From contig CAISEP010000001.1 of assembly GCA_903884425.1 (NCBI GenBank), positions 89,922-140,106 on the forward strand: 50,185 nucleotides of DNA. The letters run 5' to 3'. Positions 12,831 to 23,151 of this stretch are shown in pieces; position 1 is the first letter of the stretch; each line of letters starts with the position of its first letter. Under the pieces are notes generated by a model. That model had not been told where the DNA came from and ran no database searches. It saw nothing but the letters and a program-made list of their open reading frames with translations. This DNA comes from an uncultured Caulobacterales bacterium (GTDB lineage: Bacteria > Pseudomonadota > Alphaproteobacteria > Caulobacterales > Caulobacteraceae). The translations under genes were made by a program, and so were the position numbers.

Positions 12831-13394
12831 ATGAGCAACAACAAGCCGGACCTCGCACGCTACCGCGATCGGATGGACAAGGCCGTCGGTGCCCTCAAGG
12901 AGGAATTCGGCGGTCTGCGGACCGGGCGGGCCTCGTCCTCGCTCCTCGACCCGGTGATGGTGGAGGCCTACGGCTCGACGGTCCAGCTCAACACCGTCGC
13001 CGCCATCAACGTGCCGGAGCCGCGCATGATCACGGTCAGCGTCTGGGACAAGAGCATGGTCGGACCGGTGGACAAGGCCATCCGCAGCGCCGGCATCGGC
13101 CTGAACCCGGTCGTGGACGGCCAGACCCTGCGCGTGCCCATTCCCGCCCTGACCGAGGAGCGCCGCAAGGATCTGGTGAAGCTGGCCGGAAAATATGCGG
13201 AGCAACAGCGCATCGCCGTCCGCAATGTCCGTCGCGACGCGATGGAGGAGCTGAAGAAGGCGGAGAAGGACGGGGACATCTCCAAGGACGATCACAAGCG
13301 TCTGGAGACCGAGGTCCAGGGCTTCACCGACAGCGCCATCAAGCGCATCGACGAGGCCTTGAAAACCAAGGAACAAGAGATCATGCAGGTCTAG
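12831..13394 (+). CDS. frr: Ribosome recycling factor
   Basis: This 187-residue protein has the RRF three-helix bundle and beta/alpha domain. [47 protein letters not shown] and [11 protein letters not shown] are the conserved blocks. It splits post-termination ribosomes together with EF-G. A ggacgacagg site precedes the ATG. It is separated from pyrH by 117 bases, in which I see no gene. Confidence 0.96.
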   Translation: MSNNKPDLARYRDRMDKAVGALKEEFGGLRTGRASSSLLDPVMVEAYGSTVQLNTVAAINVPEPRMITVSVWDKSMVGPVDKAIRSAGIGLNPVVDGQTLRVPIPALTEERRKDLVKLAGKYAEQQRIAVRNVRRDAMEELKKAEKDGDISKDDHKRLETEVQGFTDSAIKRIDEALKTKEQEIMQV

Positions 13395-13437
13395 GGATCC
13401 GCTGCGACCGATACCGCACCGCGGAGACAGGAGCCTG

Positions 13438-14199
13438 ATGATGTCGCCGAAGCCGGCCAAGGAAGTTACCGCGATGACGACCGCCGGGCACGTGGCGATC
13501 ATCATGGACGGCAATGGCCGCTGGGCGAAGCGCCGGGGCATGCCCCGCACCTTCGGGCATCAGGCGGGGGTGAATGCCCTGAAGCGCACGGTGGAGGCCG
13601 CCCCGCAGCTGGGCATCCAGTGGCTGACCGTGTTCGGCTTCTCCACGGAGAACTGGCGGCGCCCGGCCAGCGAGGTCAGCGAACTCATGGGTCTGCTCAA
13701 GGCCTATGTGAAGACGGATCTGGCCCGCCTCGAGCGGGAGGGGGTGCGGGTCCGCATCATCGGCCGCCGGGAGGGCCTGGCCCCGGACATACTGGCGATC
13801 ATCGAGGATGCAGAGGCCCGGACGGCGGCAAATGACCGCTTCAACCTTCAGGTGGCCTTCAACTACGGCGGGCGGGCGGACATCACCGATGCCGCGACGC
13901 GGTTCGCCGAGGACCTGGCGGCGGGACGGATCAGCCGGGACGAGGATCCGGAGATCGTGTTTGCCCGCTATCTCTCCACCGCCGCGGGGCCTTCGCCGGA
14001 CCTGATCATCCGCACCTCGGGCGAGCAGCGCCTGTCCAATTTCCTCCTCTGGGAGGCCGCCTATGCCGAGTTCGTGTTCCAGGACGTGCTCTGGCCGGAC
14101 TACGGGCCCGACGCCCTGAAGGCCGCCGTGCAGGAATATCTCGGGCGGGAGCGCAGATATGGGGGGGTCGACGCGGATGACGTCCTCGCCCCCGGTTAA
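13438..14199 (+). CDS. uppS: Undecaprenyl diphosphate synthase
   Basis: This 253-residue cis-prenyltransferase makes undecaprenyl diphosphate, the lipid carrier for peptidoglycan and O-antigen. The catalytic aspartate is D24 in IIMDGNGRWAKRRG. TVFGFSTENWRRP, FNYGGRADI and DLIIRTSGEQRLSNFLLWEAAYAEF complete the family pattern. An AGGAG site supports the tandem ATG codons at 13438/13441; ATG 13474 is an alternative that would remove 12 poorly conserved residues. The end overlaps cdsA. Confidence 0.95.
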   Translation: MMSPKPAKEVTAMTTAGHVAIIMDGNGRWAKRRGMPRTFGHQAGVNALKRTVEAAPQLGIQWLTVFGFSTENWRRPASEVSELMGLLKAYVKTDLARLEREGVRVRIIGRREGLAPDILAIIEDAEARTAANDRFNLQVAFNYGGRADITDAATRFAEDLAAGRISRDEDPEIVFARYLSTAAGPSPDLIIRTSGEQRLSNFLLWEAAYAEFVFQDVLWPDYGPDALKAAVQEYLGRERRYGGVDADDVLAPG

Positions 14200-15052
14200 G
14201 CGTTTCGACTGGGGGAATCTCCGGCTCCGCATCCTGTCTGCCGTTGTCCTGGGTCCGGCGACCTTCCTGGTCCTGTGGTTCGGGGGTTGGCCGTTCCTGC
14301 TGATGGTGGCCATCGCCTCGACCCTGCTGGCCATCGAGTGGGGGCTGATGAGCACGCCGGAGGCCCCGGCCCGGACGGCCGGCCTGGTGACAGCCGCGGT
14401 GCTGGTGCCGCTGTTCCTGGCCTATCGGGACGAGACCCGGACGGCCTGCATCGCCCTGCCGATCACTGCCCTGGCCGCGGCCCTTGCGGCGCGGCAGGCG
14501 CGCTGGTCGGACCGGAGCCTCGATATCGCGTTCGGGGTGCTCTATCTGGGCCTTCCCGGGATCACGCTGATCTGGCTTCGCCATGATCCCGGCGGGCAGG
14601 GCTGGGCCACGACCCTGCTGGCGGCCACCTGGTCCGCGGATATCTGCGCCTTCACCGCCGGAAACATCCTGAAGGGGCCGAAGCTGTGGCCGCGCTTTTC
14701 CCCGAACAAGACCTGGTCGGGCTTCTTCTTCGGCCTCGCGGGGGCCATGGTCGCCGCCCTGGGCGTCTCGGCCGCAGGCCTGGGGGAGGGAGGTCCCGGC
14801 CCGGGCATGGCGGTGCCGGTGGGCCTGGTCGTCGGACTGGCCACCATGGCGGGGGACCTGTGGGAGTCGATCCTGAAGCGCAGGTTCGGCGTGAAGGACT
14901 CCGGTGACCTCATTCCGGGGCATGGCGGGCTGCTGGATCGGGTCGACGGGCTGATGTTCGCCATCCTGGTGGCCGCGGTGCTGCGCCTGGTCCTGGCACC
15001 GCACGGGGCCGCGGGCATTGGCGCGGCCATGGGCGCGGGGTGGCTCCGGTGA
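14159..15052 (+). CDS. cdsA: Phosphatidate cytidylyltransferase
   Basis: This roughly 297-residue multi-helix membrane protein makes CDP-diacylglycerol from phosphatidate and CTP. The CDS family signature is intact near the C-terminus ([19 protein letters not shown] then LDRVDGL). Several hydrophobic segments span the first 200 residues. ATG 14159 follows a GGGAG site and overlaps uppS by 41 bases. ATG 14177 ([12 protein letters not shown]) is an equally plausible start. Its TGA overlaps the GTG start of dxr. Confidence 0.93.
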   Translation: MGGSTRMTSSPPVKRFDWGNLRLRILSAVVLGPATFLVLWFGGWPFLLMVAIASTLLAIEWGLMSTPEAPARTAGLVTAAVLVPLFLAYRDETRTACIALPITALAAALAARQARWSDRSLDIAFGVLYLGLPGITLIWLRHDPGGQGWATTLLAATWSADICAFTAGNILKGPKLWPRFSPNKTWSGFFFGLAGAMVAALGVSAAGLGEGGPGPGMAVPVGLVVGLATMAGDLWESILKRRFGVKDSGDLIPGHGGLLDRVDGLMFAILVAAVLRLVLAPHGAAGIGAAMGAGWLR

Positions 15053-16251
15053 CGGCGCGGCGGGTGAGCATACTGGGCTCCACCGGGTCCGTCGGGGTCT
15101 CGACCCTGAACCTGCTGGACGAAGCCGTGCAGGCCGGAGAGGCCGAGGTCGTGGTCGAGGCCCTGGTGGCGGGCCGCAATGCCGCCCTCCTGGCCGAGCA
15201 GGCCCTGCGCTGGCGACCGGCCCTGACCGTGATCGCCGACGAAGGGGCCCACGAGGAGCTGAAGCAACGCCTTGCGGGGACCGGACTGCAAACGGCTTCA
15301 GGTCCGTCCGCCGTGCTGGAGGCGTCGGGCCGGTCCGCGGACTGGGTGATGGCGGCCATCGTCGGGGCCGCAGGGCTTGCACCCACCCTGGCGGCCGCCC
15401 AGACGGGGGCGGTGATCGCGCTTGCCAACAAGGAAAGCATCGTCTGTGCGGGACCTGCAATGATCGGGGCCGTGCGGGAGGCCGGTGGAACGCTCATTCC
15501 GGTCGACTCCGAGCATTCGGCCATCTTCCAGGCCCTGCGCGGGGAGAACCGCGGTCGGGTGGCGCGCCTGGTCCTGACGGCGTCGGGCGGTCCCTTCCGC
15601 ACCTGGACCCGGCAGCAGATGGCGGCCGTGTCGGCGGACGAGGCCATGAACCACCCGGTCTGGCGGATGGGACCGAAGATCTCCCTCGACAGCGCCACCC
15701 TGGCCAACAAGGGACTGGAACTCATCGAGGCGTCGTACCTTTTTGACACGCCGGAACGCCAGATCGACGTCCTCGTCCACCCGCAGAGCATCATCCACTC
15801 GATGGTGGAGTTCCAGGACGGCTCCACCCTGGCCCAGATGGGGCCGCCGGACATGCGCACGCCCATCGCCTGCGCCTATGCCTGGCCGGATCGCCTGCCC
15901 TGGGCGGCCCCGCGGCTTGATCTGGCGGCGCTGGGTCGGCTGGATTTCGAAGCCCCGGATATCGCGCGGTTTCCCGTGCTGGGCCTGGCGCGGGAAAGCC
16001 TGCGGATGGGCGGCCATGCCCCCTGTGCCTTCAATGCCGCCAACGAGGTGGCCGTCCATGCCTTCCTCGAGAAGCGGATCGGATTTCTCGATATCGCCGG
16101 CGTGATCGCCGACAGTCTCGAGACGGCCGCCCGCGGCATCCTTCTTGCGGGGCGCAATGGCGGCCAGACTGTCGAGGCCGCGATGGACGTCGATCTCAAC
16201 GTGCGTCGGATAGCGCAGGACATCCTGTCGCGGTCTGCCGCCTTGATTTGA
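15049..16251 (+). CDS. dxr: 1-deoxy-D-xylulose 5-phosphate reductoisomerase
   Basis: This 400-residue NADPH-dependent enzyme forms 2-C-methyl-D-erythritol 4-phosphate, the committed step of non-mevalonate isoprenoid synthesis. The NADPH-binding loop [10 protein letters not shown] is near the N-terminus. ALANKESIV, the metal-binding [11 protein letters not shown] and the [10 protein letters not shown] substrate loop follow. I chose GTG 15049, whose GTGA overlaps the cdsA stop; GTG 15040 in the same frame is possible. Its product feeds UppS, encoded two genes upstream. Confidence 0.95.
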   Translation: MTARRVSILGSTGSVGVSTLNLLDEAVQAGEAEVVVEALVAGRNAALLAEQALRWRPALTVIADEGAHEELKQRLAGTGLQTASGPSAVLEASGRSADWVMAAIVGAAGLAPTLAAAQTGAVIALANKESIVCAGPAMIGAVREAGGTLIPVDSEHSAIFQALRGENRGRVARLVLTASGGPFRTWTRQQMAAVSADEAMNHPVWRMGPKISLDSATLANKGLELIEASYLFDTPERQIDVLVHPQSIIHSMVEFQDGSTLAQMGPPDMRTPIACAYAWPDRLPWAAPRLDLAALGRLDFEAPDIARFPVLGLARESLRMGGHAPCAFNAANEVAVHAFLEKRIGFLDIAGVIADSLETAARGILLAGRNGGQTVEAAMDVDLNVRRIAQDILSRSAALI

Positions 16252-16278
16252 CCATTTCGGAAAGGTTTCCTGAGCGTC

Positions 16279-17520
16279 ATGGTACAGTTGCTTCACCCCT
16301 TCGTCGGCTCGATGGCCAACCTGTTCATGTCGGTGGGCTCGTTCCTCGTCATCCTGACGATCGTGGTGACCATCCATGAACTGGGGCATTTTCTGGTGGC
16401 GCGGGGCTTCGGCGTGGCCGTGGACCGCTTTGCCATCGGCTTCGGCAAGCCGCTCTGGACCCGGACGGACAGGACCGGGGTGGAATGGCGGATCGGCTGG
16501 CTGCCGCTGGGCGGATATGTCCGGTTCGCCGGGGACAGCGACCCGAGCTCGAGCGTGCCGGACGCGGAGGACCTGGACGATCTGCGCGACCAGATCATCC
16601 GCAAGCAGGGCCCCGAAGCCGTCAGCCGCTATTTCCACTTCAAGCCCATCTGGCAGCGGTCGCTGGTGGTGGCGGCCGGTCCCGCCGCCAACTTCATCCT
16701 GTCGATCTTCCTGTTCGCGATCTTTTCCAGCGCCGTGGGCATCAGCACCGTGTCCCCCCGGATCGGCGTGGTCCTGCCGGGATCTCCGGCGGCGCAGGCC
16801 GGCCTCCTGCCCGGGGATCTGATCACGTCGGTGGATCGGCGTCCGGTCAGCGATTTCAAGCAACTGGTGGAGTATGTTCACCTGCGCGCGGGTGAAACCC
16901 TCGAGATCTCCTATGTCCGCAACGGGGCCGCGGGCACCACCCATGCCACGCCCCGCCGCGTCACCCAGAAGGACGAACTGACCGGCCGCAGCATGCAGGT
17001 CGGCCTGATCGGTCTGGGACCGTCCCGGCGTCCGCAGGACTATGTGCAGGTTCATCTCGGCCCCGTCGCGGCGGTGGGCTGGGGCGTCCATGAGACCTGG
17101 GACATTGTCGCAACAACCGTGACTTATCTTTCGCGGATCGTCAGCGGCAAGGAATCGCCGACCCAGCTCTCCAGCTTCCTCGGCATGGCCCAGACGGCGG
17201 GCGCGGTGGCCAAGGCCGGGGCAGACAGCGCGCCGGACCTGATGGGCAAGACCGGGGCCGTGGTCATTAACCTCTTGAGTTTTGCGGCGGTTGTCTCGAC
17301 GGCCGTGGGATTCATGAACCTGTTGCCTGTGCCCGTTCTGGACGGTGGCCATCTGTTGTTCTACGTCTATGAGGCCTTGGCGCGGCGTCCCGTCGGTGCG
17401 CGGGTCCAGGCGGCCAGCTACAGGATCGGGCTTGCCTTGCTGCTCGGATTGATGTTGTTCGCCACATGGAATGATCTCCAGCAGCGAAGCGTCTTCAATC
17501 TCCTGGGCTTTACCTCGTAG
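16279..17520 (+). CDS. rseP: RIP metalloprotease RseP (site-2 protease family)
   Basis: This 413-residue intramembrane zinc protease has the HExxH motif at H33-H37 (HELGH) in the first membrane helix. One PDZ domain spans about residues 150-215 (SPRIGVVLPGSPAAQAGLLPGDLI). The second catalytic motif near the C-terminus is LLPVPVLDGGHLLF. The family cleaves anti-sigma factors and remnant signal peptides in the inner membrane. Its place between dxr and bamA is conserved in proteobacteria. Confidence 0.95.
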   Translation: MVQLLHPFVGSMANLFMSVGSFLVILTIVVTIHELGHFLVARGFGVAVDRFAIGFGKPLWTRTDRTGVEWRIGWLPLGGYVRFAGDSDPSSSVPDAEDLDDLRDQIIRKQGPEAVSRYFHFKPIWQRSLVVAAGPAANFILSIFLFAIFSSAVGISTVSPRIGVVLPGSPAAQAGLLPGDLITSVDRRPVSDFKQLVEYVHLRAGETLEISYVRNGAAGTTHATPRRVTQKDELTGRSMQVGLIGLGPSRRPQDYVQVHLGPVAAVGWGVHETWDIVATTVTYLSRIVSGKESPTQLSSFLGMAQTAGAVAKAGADSAPDLMGKTGAVVINLLSFAAVVSTAVGFMNLLPVPVLDGGHLLFYVYEALARRPVGARVQAASYRIGLALLLGLMLFATWNDLQQRSVFNLLGFTS

Positions 17521-17541
17521 AGCCGGTTCCAATTTGTACGG

Positions 17542-20091
17542 ATGACCTTGCGCCTGATGCCCAGACAAACGCCGCCCGCCCGCCGAGTCACCCTGGCTTC
17601 AAGCCTGGTCTTCCTGCTGAGCACCACGGGGCTTGCCTCGCCGGTCCTGGCCCAGACCGCCGGGCAGCAGGCCTCCTCGCTTCCGGGCAGCCGCGCCGAC
17701 AAGGTGAACGGGGCGGAGACGCCCAAGGTCTCGCCGGGGGTGAAGCCCACCCCCGCGGCCACGCCCGAGCAACTGAACCAGCAGGCCAAGGCGGCGACCC
17801 CGGCCTCCGCCCCGGCCGCGACCGCCGCGTCAGCGGCCAATCCCGTGGCCCTGGTGCGGCGGATCACCGTGCAGGGCAACGAGCGGATCGAGTCCGGCAC
17901 CATCCTGTCCTATCTGCCCATCGCCGTGGGCGAGGGGGCCGACGCCGCCCGGATCGACCTGGCGCTGAAGACCCTGGCCCGGACGGACCTGTTCAGCGAC
18001 GAGCGTATCGAGCTCAATCCGGAGACGGGGGAGCTTCTGGTCCGGGTCGTGGAAAACCCGATCATCAACCAGGTGATCTTCGAGGGAAATTCCGCGCTTG
18101 GCACCGACAAGCTCAAGGACGAGGTGTCGATCCACCCGCGGGCGATCTTCACCAAGAGCCACGTGCTGCAGGACGTGCAGCGGATCGTCGAACTCTATCG
18201 CCGGTCGGGCCGGATCTCCGTGGTGGTGACGCCCAAGATCATCGAACTGCCCCAGCGCCGGGTGGATCTCGTGTTCGAGATCAACGAAGGCCCCAAGACC
18301 GGCATTCTTAAGGTTAACTTCATCGGCAACAAGGCGTTCAGCGCCAATGCCCTGCGCGATGTGGTCGTCACCAAGGAAACCCGCTGGTGGCACTTCTTCA
18401 GTTCCAACGACAACTTCGATCCCGACCGGATCGAGTACGACCGCGAACAGCTCCGCAAGCACTATACCAACCGCGGTTATTATGACTTCCGGGTCATCTC
18501 TTCCACGGCAGAGCTGCAACCAGATCAGAAGAACTTCGCCGTCACCTTCGTGGTGGACGAAGGCCCGCGCTACAAGTTCGGCCGCCTGCGGGTGGATACG
18601 GACCTGAAGAAGCTGAACGGCGATGCCATGCGCGCGATCCTGCCGATCCGCGAGGGCACGGTCTATGCGAGCGACCGGATCGAGACGGCCGTGGACAGCC
18701 TGACCTTCGCCGCCGGGGCCCTGGGCTTCGCCTTCGTCGACATCCGTCCGCGGTATCACGCCAATCCGGACAGCCGCACGGTGGACGTGACCTTCGACGT
18801 GAAGGAAGGCCCCCGCGTCTATATCGAGCGGATCGACATCGTCGGCAACACGGTGACCCTCGACCACGTGATCCGTCGCGAGATCAGCCTGGCGGAAGGC
18901 GATGCCTACAACCGCGTGCTGGTGGACCGCTCCAAGACCGAGATCAAGCGTCTCGACTTCTTCAAGACCGTCGACATCGACCAGCTGCCCGGCAGCGCGC
19001 CGGACAAGACCATCCTGCGGGTCAAGGTGCAGGAGCAGCCCACGGGCGAACTGTCCTTCGGGGCCGGTTATTCCTCAGTGGACCAGCTGCTGCTGGACAT
19101 CGGCGTCAGCCAGCACAATTTCCGCGGTCGCGGTCAGGACGTGCGGCTCCGGGCCTCCGTCGGGTCCCTGCGCCAGCAGATCGACCTGGCCTTCACCGAG
19201 CCCCGGTTCCTGGACCGGGACCTGCGGGCGGGCTTCGACCTCTATTCCTACAGGTATGACTATTCGTCGCAGGCGGGCTTCAATTCCCAGGCCGTGGGCG
19301 CGACCTTCAACCTGGGCTTCCCCCTGAACGTCAATGCCTATCTGTCCACCCGCTACGCCATCCATGCGGACCGGGTGCTGGTGGCCAACGGCGCCTGCTC
19401 CGGCACCACCGTGTCCCAGACGATCTGCGACCAGACCGGTTCGCACCTGACGTCGGCGGTGGGTTACACCCTGACCCTCGATCGCCGGAACGATCCCCGC
19501 CGTCCGACCCGCGGCTTCTACGTGAACTTCAAGCAGGACTTCGCCGGTGCCGGCGGGGACGTGAAGTATCTGCGGACCGAGACCGAGGGCGGCTGGTACT
19601 ACGGCTTCAACCAGGCCTTTGTCCTGAGCGTCACCGGGTCCAGCGGCTATGTGAACGGCTGGGGCGGTGACTCCATCCGCATCAACGACCGTTTCTTCAA
19701 GGGCGGCAACACCTTCCGCGGCTTCCAGGTGGCCGGCATCGGCCCGCGGGACACCCAGTACGACGAGGCCCTGGGCGGCAAGTTCTACGCCATCCAGACC
19801 ACGGAACTGAGCATCCCCAACGGCCTGCCAGAGCAGTACGGCATCCGCACGGCGCTGTTCTCGGACATCGGCACACTGGGCCTGCTCGACAAGTCCTCCA
19901 AGGCCACCGGAACCTATGGCGCGGCCAATCCGAAGATTGTCGATGACCTGGGACTGCGCGCCTCGGCGGGCCTCAGCGTCTTCTGGACATCCCCCCTAGG
20001 ACCGATTCGTCTGGACTTTAGTCAAGTTTTGGCCAAAGAAACCTACGACAAGACGGAAAGCTTCCGTTTCTCCACCAGCACCCAGTTCTGA
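17542..20091 (+). CDS. bamA: Outer-membrane protein assembly factor BamA
   Basis: This 849-residue outer-membrane protein inserts beta-barrel proteins. A signal peptide (about residues 1-38) ends at PVLAQ. An Ala/Pro/Gln-rich linker follows, then POTRA repeats from about residue 107 (VRRITVQGNERIESGTIL), and a C-terminal barrel from about residue 440. The conserved loop motif is in FKGGNTFRGFQ, and the chain ends in phenylalanine (STSTQF), the usual outer-membrane signal. It starts 21 bases after rseP. Confidence 0.95.
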   Translation: MTLRLMPRQTPPARRVTLASSLVFLLSTTGLASPVLAQTAGQQASSLPGSRADKVNGAETPKVSPGVKPTPAATPEQLNQQAKAATPASAPAATAASAANPVALVRRITVQGNERIESGTILSYLPIAVGEGADAARIDLALKTLARTDLFSDERIELNPETGELLVRVVENPIINQVIFEGNSALGTDKLKDEVSIHPRAIFTKSHVLQDVQRIVELYRRSGRISVVVTPKIIELPQRRVDLVFEINEGPKTGILKVNFIGNKAFSANALRDVVVTKETRWWHFFSSNDNFDPDRIEYDREQLRKHYTNRGYYDFRVISSTAELQPDQKNFAVTFVVDEGPRYKFGRLRVDTDLKKLNGDAMRAILPIREGTVYASDRIETAVDSLTFAAGALGFAFVDIRPRYHANPDSRTVDVTFDVKEGPRVYIERIDIVGNTVTLDHVIRREISLAEGDAYNRVLVDRSKTEIKRLDFFKTVDIDQLPGSAPDKTILRVKVQEQPTGELSFGAGYSSVDQLLLDIGVSQHNFRGRGQDVRLRASVGSLRQQIDLAFTEPRFLDRDLRAGFDLYSYRYDYSSQAGFNSQAVGATFNLGFPLNVNAYLSTRYAIHADRVLVANGACSGTTVSQTICDQTGSHLTSAVGYTLTLDRRNDPRRPTRGFYVNFKQDFAGAGGDVKYLRTETEGGWYYGFNQAFVLSVTGSSGYVNGWGGDSIRINDRFFKGGNTFRGFQVAGIGPRDTQYDEALGGKFYAIQTTELSIPNGLPEQYGIRTALFSDIGTLGLLDKSSKATGTYGAANPKIVDDLGLRASAGLSVFWTSPLGPIRLDFSQVLAKETYDKTESFRFSTSTQF

Positions 20092-20104
20092 GATCAGTGA
20101 CATC

Positions 20105-20779
20105 ATGACCTCCATCAAGACCCTTCTGGCCGCAGCGGCCACCCTGGCCCTGGTGTCCAGCCCGGCGCTGGCCCAAACGGCAGCAAAGCCCGCCTCGACG
20201 GCCGCCAAGCCGAAGGCCGCTTCCACGGCGGCCTCCACCGCCGCCAAGCCGGCCCTGCCGCCCCTGACCCTGGGTGCCGCCATTCCCGGCGTGTGCCTGT
20301 TCAGCGAGGAGGGGGCTGTCAGCCGCTCCTCCGCCGGTGATGCGATCAACAAGCGCATGCAGCAGCTGGCCGCGCAGGTCCAGGCCGAGCTGGGCCCCGA
20401 GCAGACCGGGCTCGATGCGGACATCAAGACCTTCAAGGACAAGATGGCGTCCCTGCCGCAGGACCAGCAGCAGCAGCAGGGCCAGGCCCTGCAGCAGCGC
20501 ATGCAGGACTTCGACAACAAGCGCGCCCAGCGCCAGAAGGAACTCGAGACGACCCTGCGCAAGGCGATCAACCGCGTGGACGTGGAACTCGAGCCCATCG
20601 TACGGACCGTGGTGTCGGGTCGCTCCTGCGGTCTGCTGCTGAAGGCGGACACGGCCATCTATGCGGCCAACCCGCAGATGGACATCACCACGGCGGTGAT
20701 CGAGCAGCTGAACACCAAGCTCCCGACCGTGACCTTCGATCGCGAGCATCTCGACGCCCAGGCTGCCCAGCAGCGTTGA
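20105..20779 (+). CDS. OmpH/Skp-family periplasmic chaperone
   Basis: This 224-residue protein has a signal peptide ending at SPALAQ, then an Ala/Lys/Thr-rich segment. A long Gln- and charge-rich helical region (about residues 85-160) is likely coiled coil. The position between bamA and lpxD is that of skp/ompH, whose trimeric product holds unfolded outer-membrane proteins. The call rests on length, signal peptide, coiled-coil pattern and context, since the family is weakly conserved. The low-complexity N-terminal third of the mature protein is longer than in enteric Skp. Confidence 0.85.
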   Translation: MTSIKTLLAAAATLALVSSPALAQTAAKPASTAAKPKAASTAASTAAKPALPPLTLGAAIPGVCLFSEEGAVSRSSAGDAINKRMQQLAAQVQAELGPEQTGLDADIKTFKDKMASLPQDQQQQQGQALQQRMQDFDNKRAQRQKELETTLRKAINRVDVELEPIVRTVVSGRSCGLLLKADTAIYAANPQMDITTAVIEQLNTKLPTVTFDREHLDAQAAQQR

Positions 20780-20824
20780 TGGTGGCGCGACAGCGTGCGG
20801 GCGTCCGCGTAACCTGCGAACCCG

Positions 20825-21874
20825 ATGCCCGATTCGCGCTTCTTTGAGTCCCTTGGCCCGTTGCCCCTTTCCGCCTTGGCGGAGAGGGCCGGTGCCGTGC
20901 TGGCCGACGCCGGCGATGCCGACCGGCTGATCCAGCGGGTGGCACCGCTGGCGCGTGCCGCGGCGGGTGATGTCACCTTCCTGTCCGACAAGCGCTATCT
21001 GGCGGACCTCCGGACCACGGCCGCCGGTGCGGTGTTCGTGACCGAGGCTCAGGCGTGCGACGTGCCCGCCGGCTGTGCGGTGCTGGTCACCGCCGAGCCG
21101 CAGGCGGCCTATGCCCGGGCGGCGCTCGCCCTCCACCGTACCCGGACACATCCCATGGGCAGCCCGGGCATCCACCCGGACGCCCGCCTCGAGGCGGATG
21201 TGGAGATCGGGCCCGGCGCGGTGATCGGTCCCGGGGCCGTGATCGGGGCCGGGTCGCGGATCGAGGCCAATGCCGTCATCGGTCCCGGTGTCTGCATGGG
21301 CCGGAACTGCCAGGTGGGGGCAGGGGCCTCGATCAGCTTCGCCCTCCTGGGCGACCGGGTCCGCATCTATTCCAATGCCGTGATCGGCGCCGCGGGCTTC
21401 GGGGTCGCCGGATCCCGGCAGGGGGCCATCGACATTCCGCAGCTGGGCCGCGTCATCCTCCAGGACGATGTGACGGTAGGGGCCAACACCTGCATCGACC
21501 GCGGGGCCTGGGACGACACCCAGATCGGGGAGCGGACCAAGATCGATAACCTGGTCCAGATCGGGCACAACACCCGCGTCGGGCGCAACGGTCTGATGGC
21601 CGCCTTCACCGGCATCTCCGGCAGCGTCACCGTCGGCGACGGGGTGACCTTCGGCGGCGGGGCGGGGATCGCCGATCACATCACCATCGGGGCCGGGGCA
21701 TCCATTGCCGGTGCCGCGGGCGTGACCCGCGACGTTCCGCCCGGCGAAGTCTGGGGCGGCCATCCGGCCCGCCCGCTCAACCGGTTCCTGCAGGAGACCG
21801 CATGGGTGGCCCGCCAGACGCGGACCCGCGGCAAGACCAGGGCCGCGCGCACCACCGATCCAGAAGGGGCTTGA
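20825..21874 (+). CDS. lpxD: UDP-3-O-acylglucosamine N-acyltransferase
   Basis: This 349-residue left-handed beta-helix enzyme adds the N-linked acyl chain in lipid A synthesis. An N-terminal uridine-binding domain (about 1-110, including ADVTFLSDKRYL-like residues 48-58) precedes hexapeptide repeats (about 115-310). The catalytic histidine is H248 in NLVQIGHNTRVG. The C-terminal tail ends in a basic segment. It begins 45 bases after the chaperone gene and leads directly into fabZ. Confidence 0.95.
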   Translation: MPDSRFFESLGPLPLSALAERAGAVLADAGDADRLIQRVAPLARAAAGDVTFLSDKRYLADLRTTAAGAVFVTEAQACDVPAGCAVLVTAEPQAAYARAALALHRTRTHPMGSPGIHPDARLEADVEIGPGAVIGPGAVIGAGSRIEANAVIGPGVCMGRNCQVGAGASISFALLGDRVRIYSNAVIGAAGFGVAGSRQGAIDIPQLGRVILQDDVTVGANTCIDRGAWDDTQIGERTKIDNLVQIGHNTRVGRNGLMAAFTGISGSVTVGDGVTFGGGAGIADHITIGAGASIAGAAGVTRDVPPGEVWGGHPARPLNRFLQETAWVARQTRTRGKTRAARTTDPEGA

Positions 21875-21877
21875 ACC

Positions 21878-22366
21878 ATGTCCAGCGAAGGCGAAGAGAC
21901 ATCGTCGGCGGTCGCGCCGGGACCGTCGGTCGAGATCGCGGAGATCATGGAGCGGCTGCCTCACCGGTATCCGTTCCTGCTGCTGGACCGGTGCGAGGAC
22001 TACCAGGAAGGCGTCTCCATCGTCGGCATCAAGTGCGTGACGGTGAACGAGCCGTTCTTCCAGGGGCACTTCCCGGACAATCCGGTGATGCCCGGCGTGC
22101 TGATCGTCGAGGCCATGGCCCAGTCCGGGGCCATCCTGATGTCCAAGACCCTGAACGTGGACAAGCGCGGCAAGACCATCCTGTTCATGACCATGGACAA
22201 TGTGCGCTTCCGTCTGCCGGCCCGCCCCGGGGACGTGATGCGGATGCCGGTGAAGGTGACCCGGATCCGGGGTGACATCTACCGCTTCCGTGGCGAGACC
22301 TACATCAACGGCAAGCTCGCCGCCGAGGCGGAATGGGCGGCGATCCTGATTGTGAACCCCAAATGA
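21878..22366 (+). CDS. fabZ: 3-hydroxyacyl-ACP dehydratase FabZ
   Basis: This 162-residue hot-dog-fold enzyme dehydrates 3-hydroxyacyl-ACP in fatty acid synthesis and competes with LpxA/LpxD for the same substrate pool. [12 protein letters not shown] is the family block. The catalytic pair is H64 ([13 protein letters not shown]) and E78 (IVEAMAQ). It begins 3 bases after lpxD and overlaps lpxA by 4 bases (ATGA). Confidence 0.96.
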   Translation: MSSEGEETSSAVAPGPSVEIAEIMERLPHRYPFLLLDRCEDYQEGVSIVGIKCVTVNEPFFQGHFPDNPVMPGVLIVEAMAQSGAILMSKTLNVDKRGKTILFMTMDNVRFRLPARPGDVMRMPVKVTRIRGDIYRFRGETYINGKLAAEAEWAAILIVNPK

Positions 22367-23151
22367 GCAAAATTCATCCGACGGCCCTGGTCGATTCCGG
22401 CGCCGAACTGGCCTCGACCGTCGAGATCGGACCCTATTGCGTGGTCGGTCCCAGGGTCGTGCTGCACGACCATGTCCACCTCGTGTCCCACGTGGCCGTC
22501 GAGGGCGTGACCGAGATCGGAACCGAGACCACGGTGGGCCCCTTCAGCTCCATCGGCGGGCCGCCGCAGCACATGGCCTATCGCGGGGAGGAGACCCAGC
22601 TCGTGGTCGGTCCCCGCAACTCGATCCGCGAACATGTGACCATGAACCGGGGCACGGTCATGGGCGGCGGGATCACCCGGGTGGGGTCGGACGGCCTGTA
22701 CATGGTCGGCTCCCACGTGGCCCATGACTGCGTGGTGGGCGATCAGGTGATCTTCGCCAACAATGCCACCCTGGCCGGTCACGTGCATGTGGGGGACTTC
22801 GTGTTCATGGGCGGGCTCTGCGCCGTCCACCAGTTCACCCGCATCGGCCGGTACGCCATGGTCGGCGGTGGCGGGATCGTCACCCGGGACATCATTCCCT
22901 TCGGCTCGGTCTGGGGCAATCACGCGGTGCTGGAGGGCCTGAACCTGGTGGGCCTCAAGCGGCGGGGCTTCAGCCGCGAGGCCATCAACGACCTCCGCGC
23001 GGCCTGGCGGATGCTGTTCGCCCCGGAAGGCGCCTTCTCCGAGCGGCTGGAGGATGTGGCCCGGGTCTTTGCCCACAGCCCCGAGGTGACGGAGATCGTG
23101 GAGTTCATCCGCGCCGACGCCAACCGGCCCCTCTGCCAGCCCGTGCCTTGA
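22363..23151 (+). CDS. lpxA: UDP-N-acetylglucosamine acyltransferase
   Basis: This 262-residue beta-helix acyltransferase catalyses the first step of lipid A synthesis. Hexapeptide repeats start at [13 protein letters not shown]. The catalytic histidine is H121 in [10 protein letters not shown], followed by a helical C-terminal domain ([18 protein letters not shown]). The frame is open to 22333, but the ATG at 22363 overlapping the fabZ stop gives the family N-terminus MSKIHPTA. The stop overlaps the TTG start of lpxI. Confidence 0.96.
   Translation: MSKIHPTALVDSGAELASTVEIGPYCVVGPRVVLHDHVHLVSHVAVEGVTEIGTETTVGPFSSIGGPPQHMAYRGEETQLVVGPRNSIREHVTMNRGTVMGGGITRVGSDGLYMVGSHVAHDCVVGDQVIFANNATLAGHVHVGDFVFMGGLCAVHQFTRIGRYAMVGGGGIVTRDIIPFGSVWGNHAVLEGLNLVGLKRRGFSREAINDLRAAWRMLFAPEGAFSERLEDVARVFAHSPEVTEIVEFIRADANRPLCQPVP

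Noticed and set aside
15298-17568. Long minus-strand open frame opposite dxr and rseP
   Set aside because: Same reason: a shadow of two well-identified genes, with no domain signature.
18308-18318. Two TTAA motifs close together inside bamA
   Set aside because: The spacing is 2 bases, not 7, and they lie within coding sequence.
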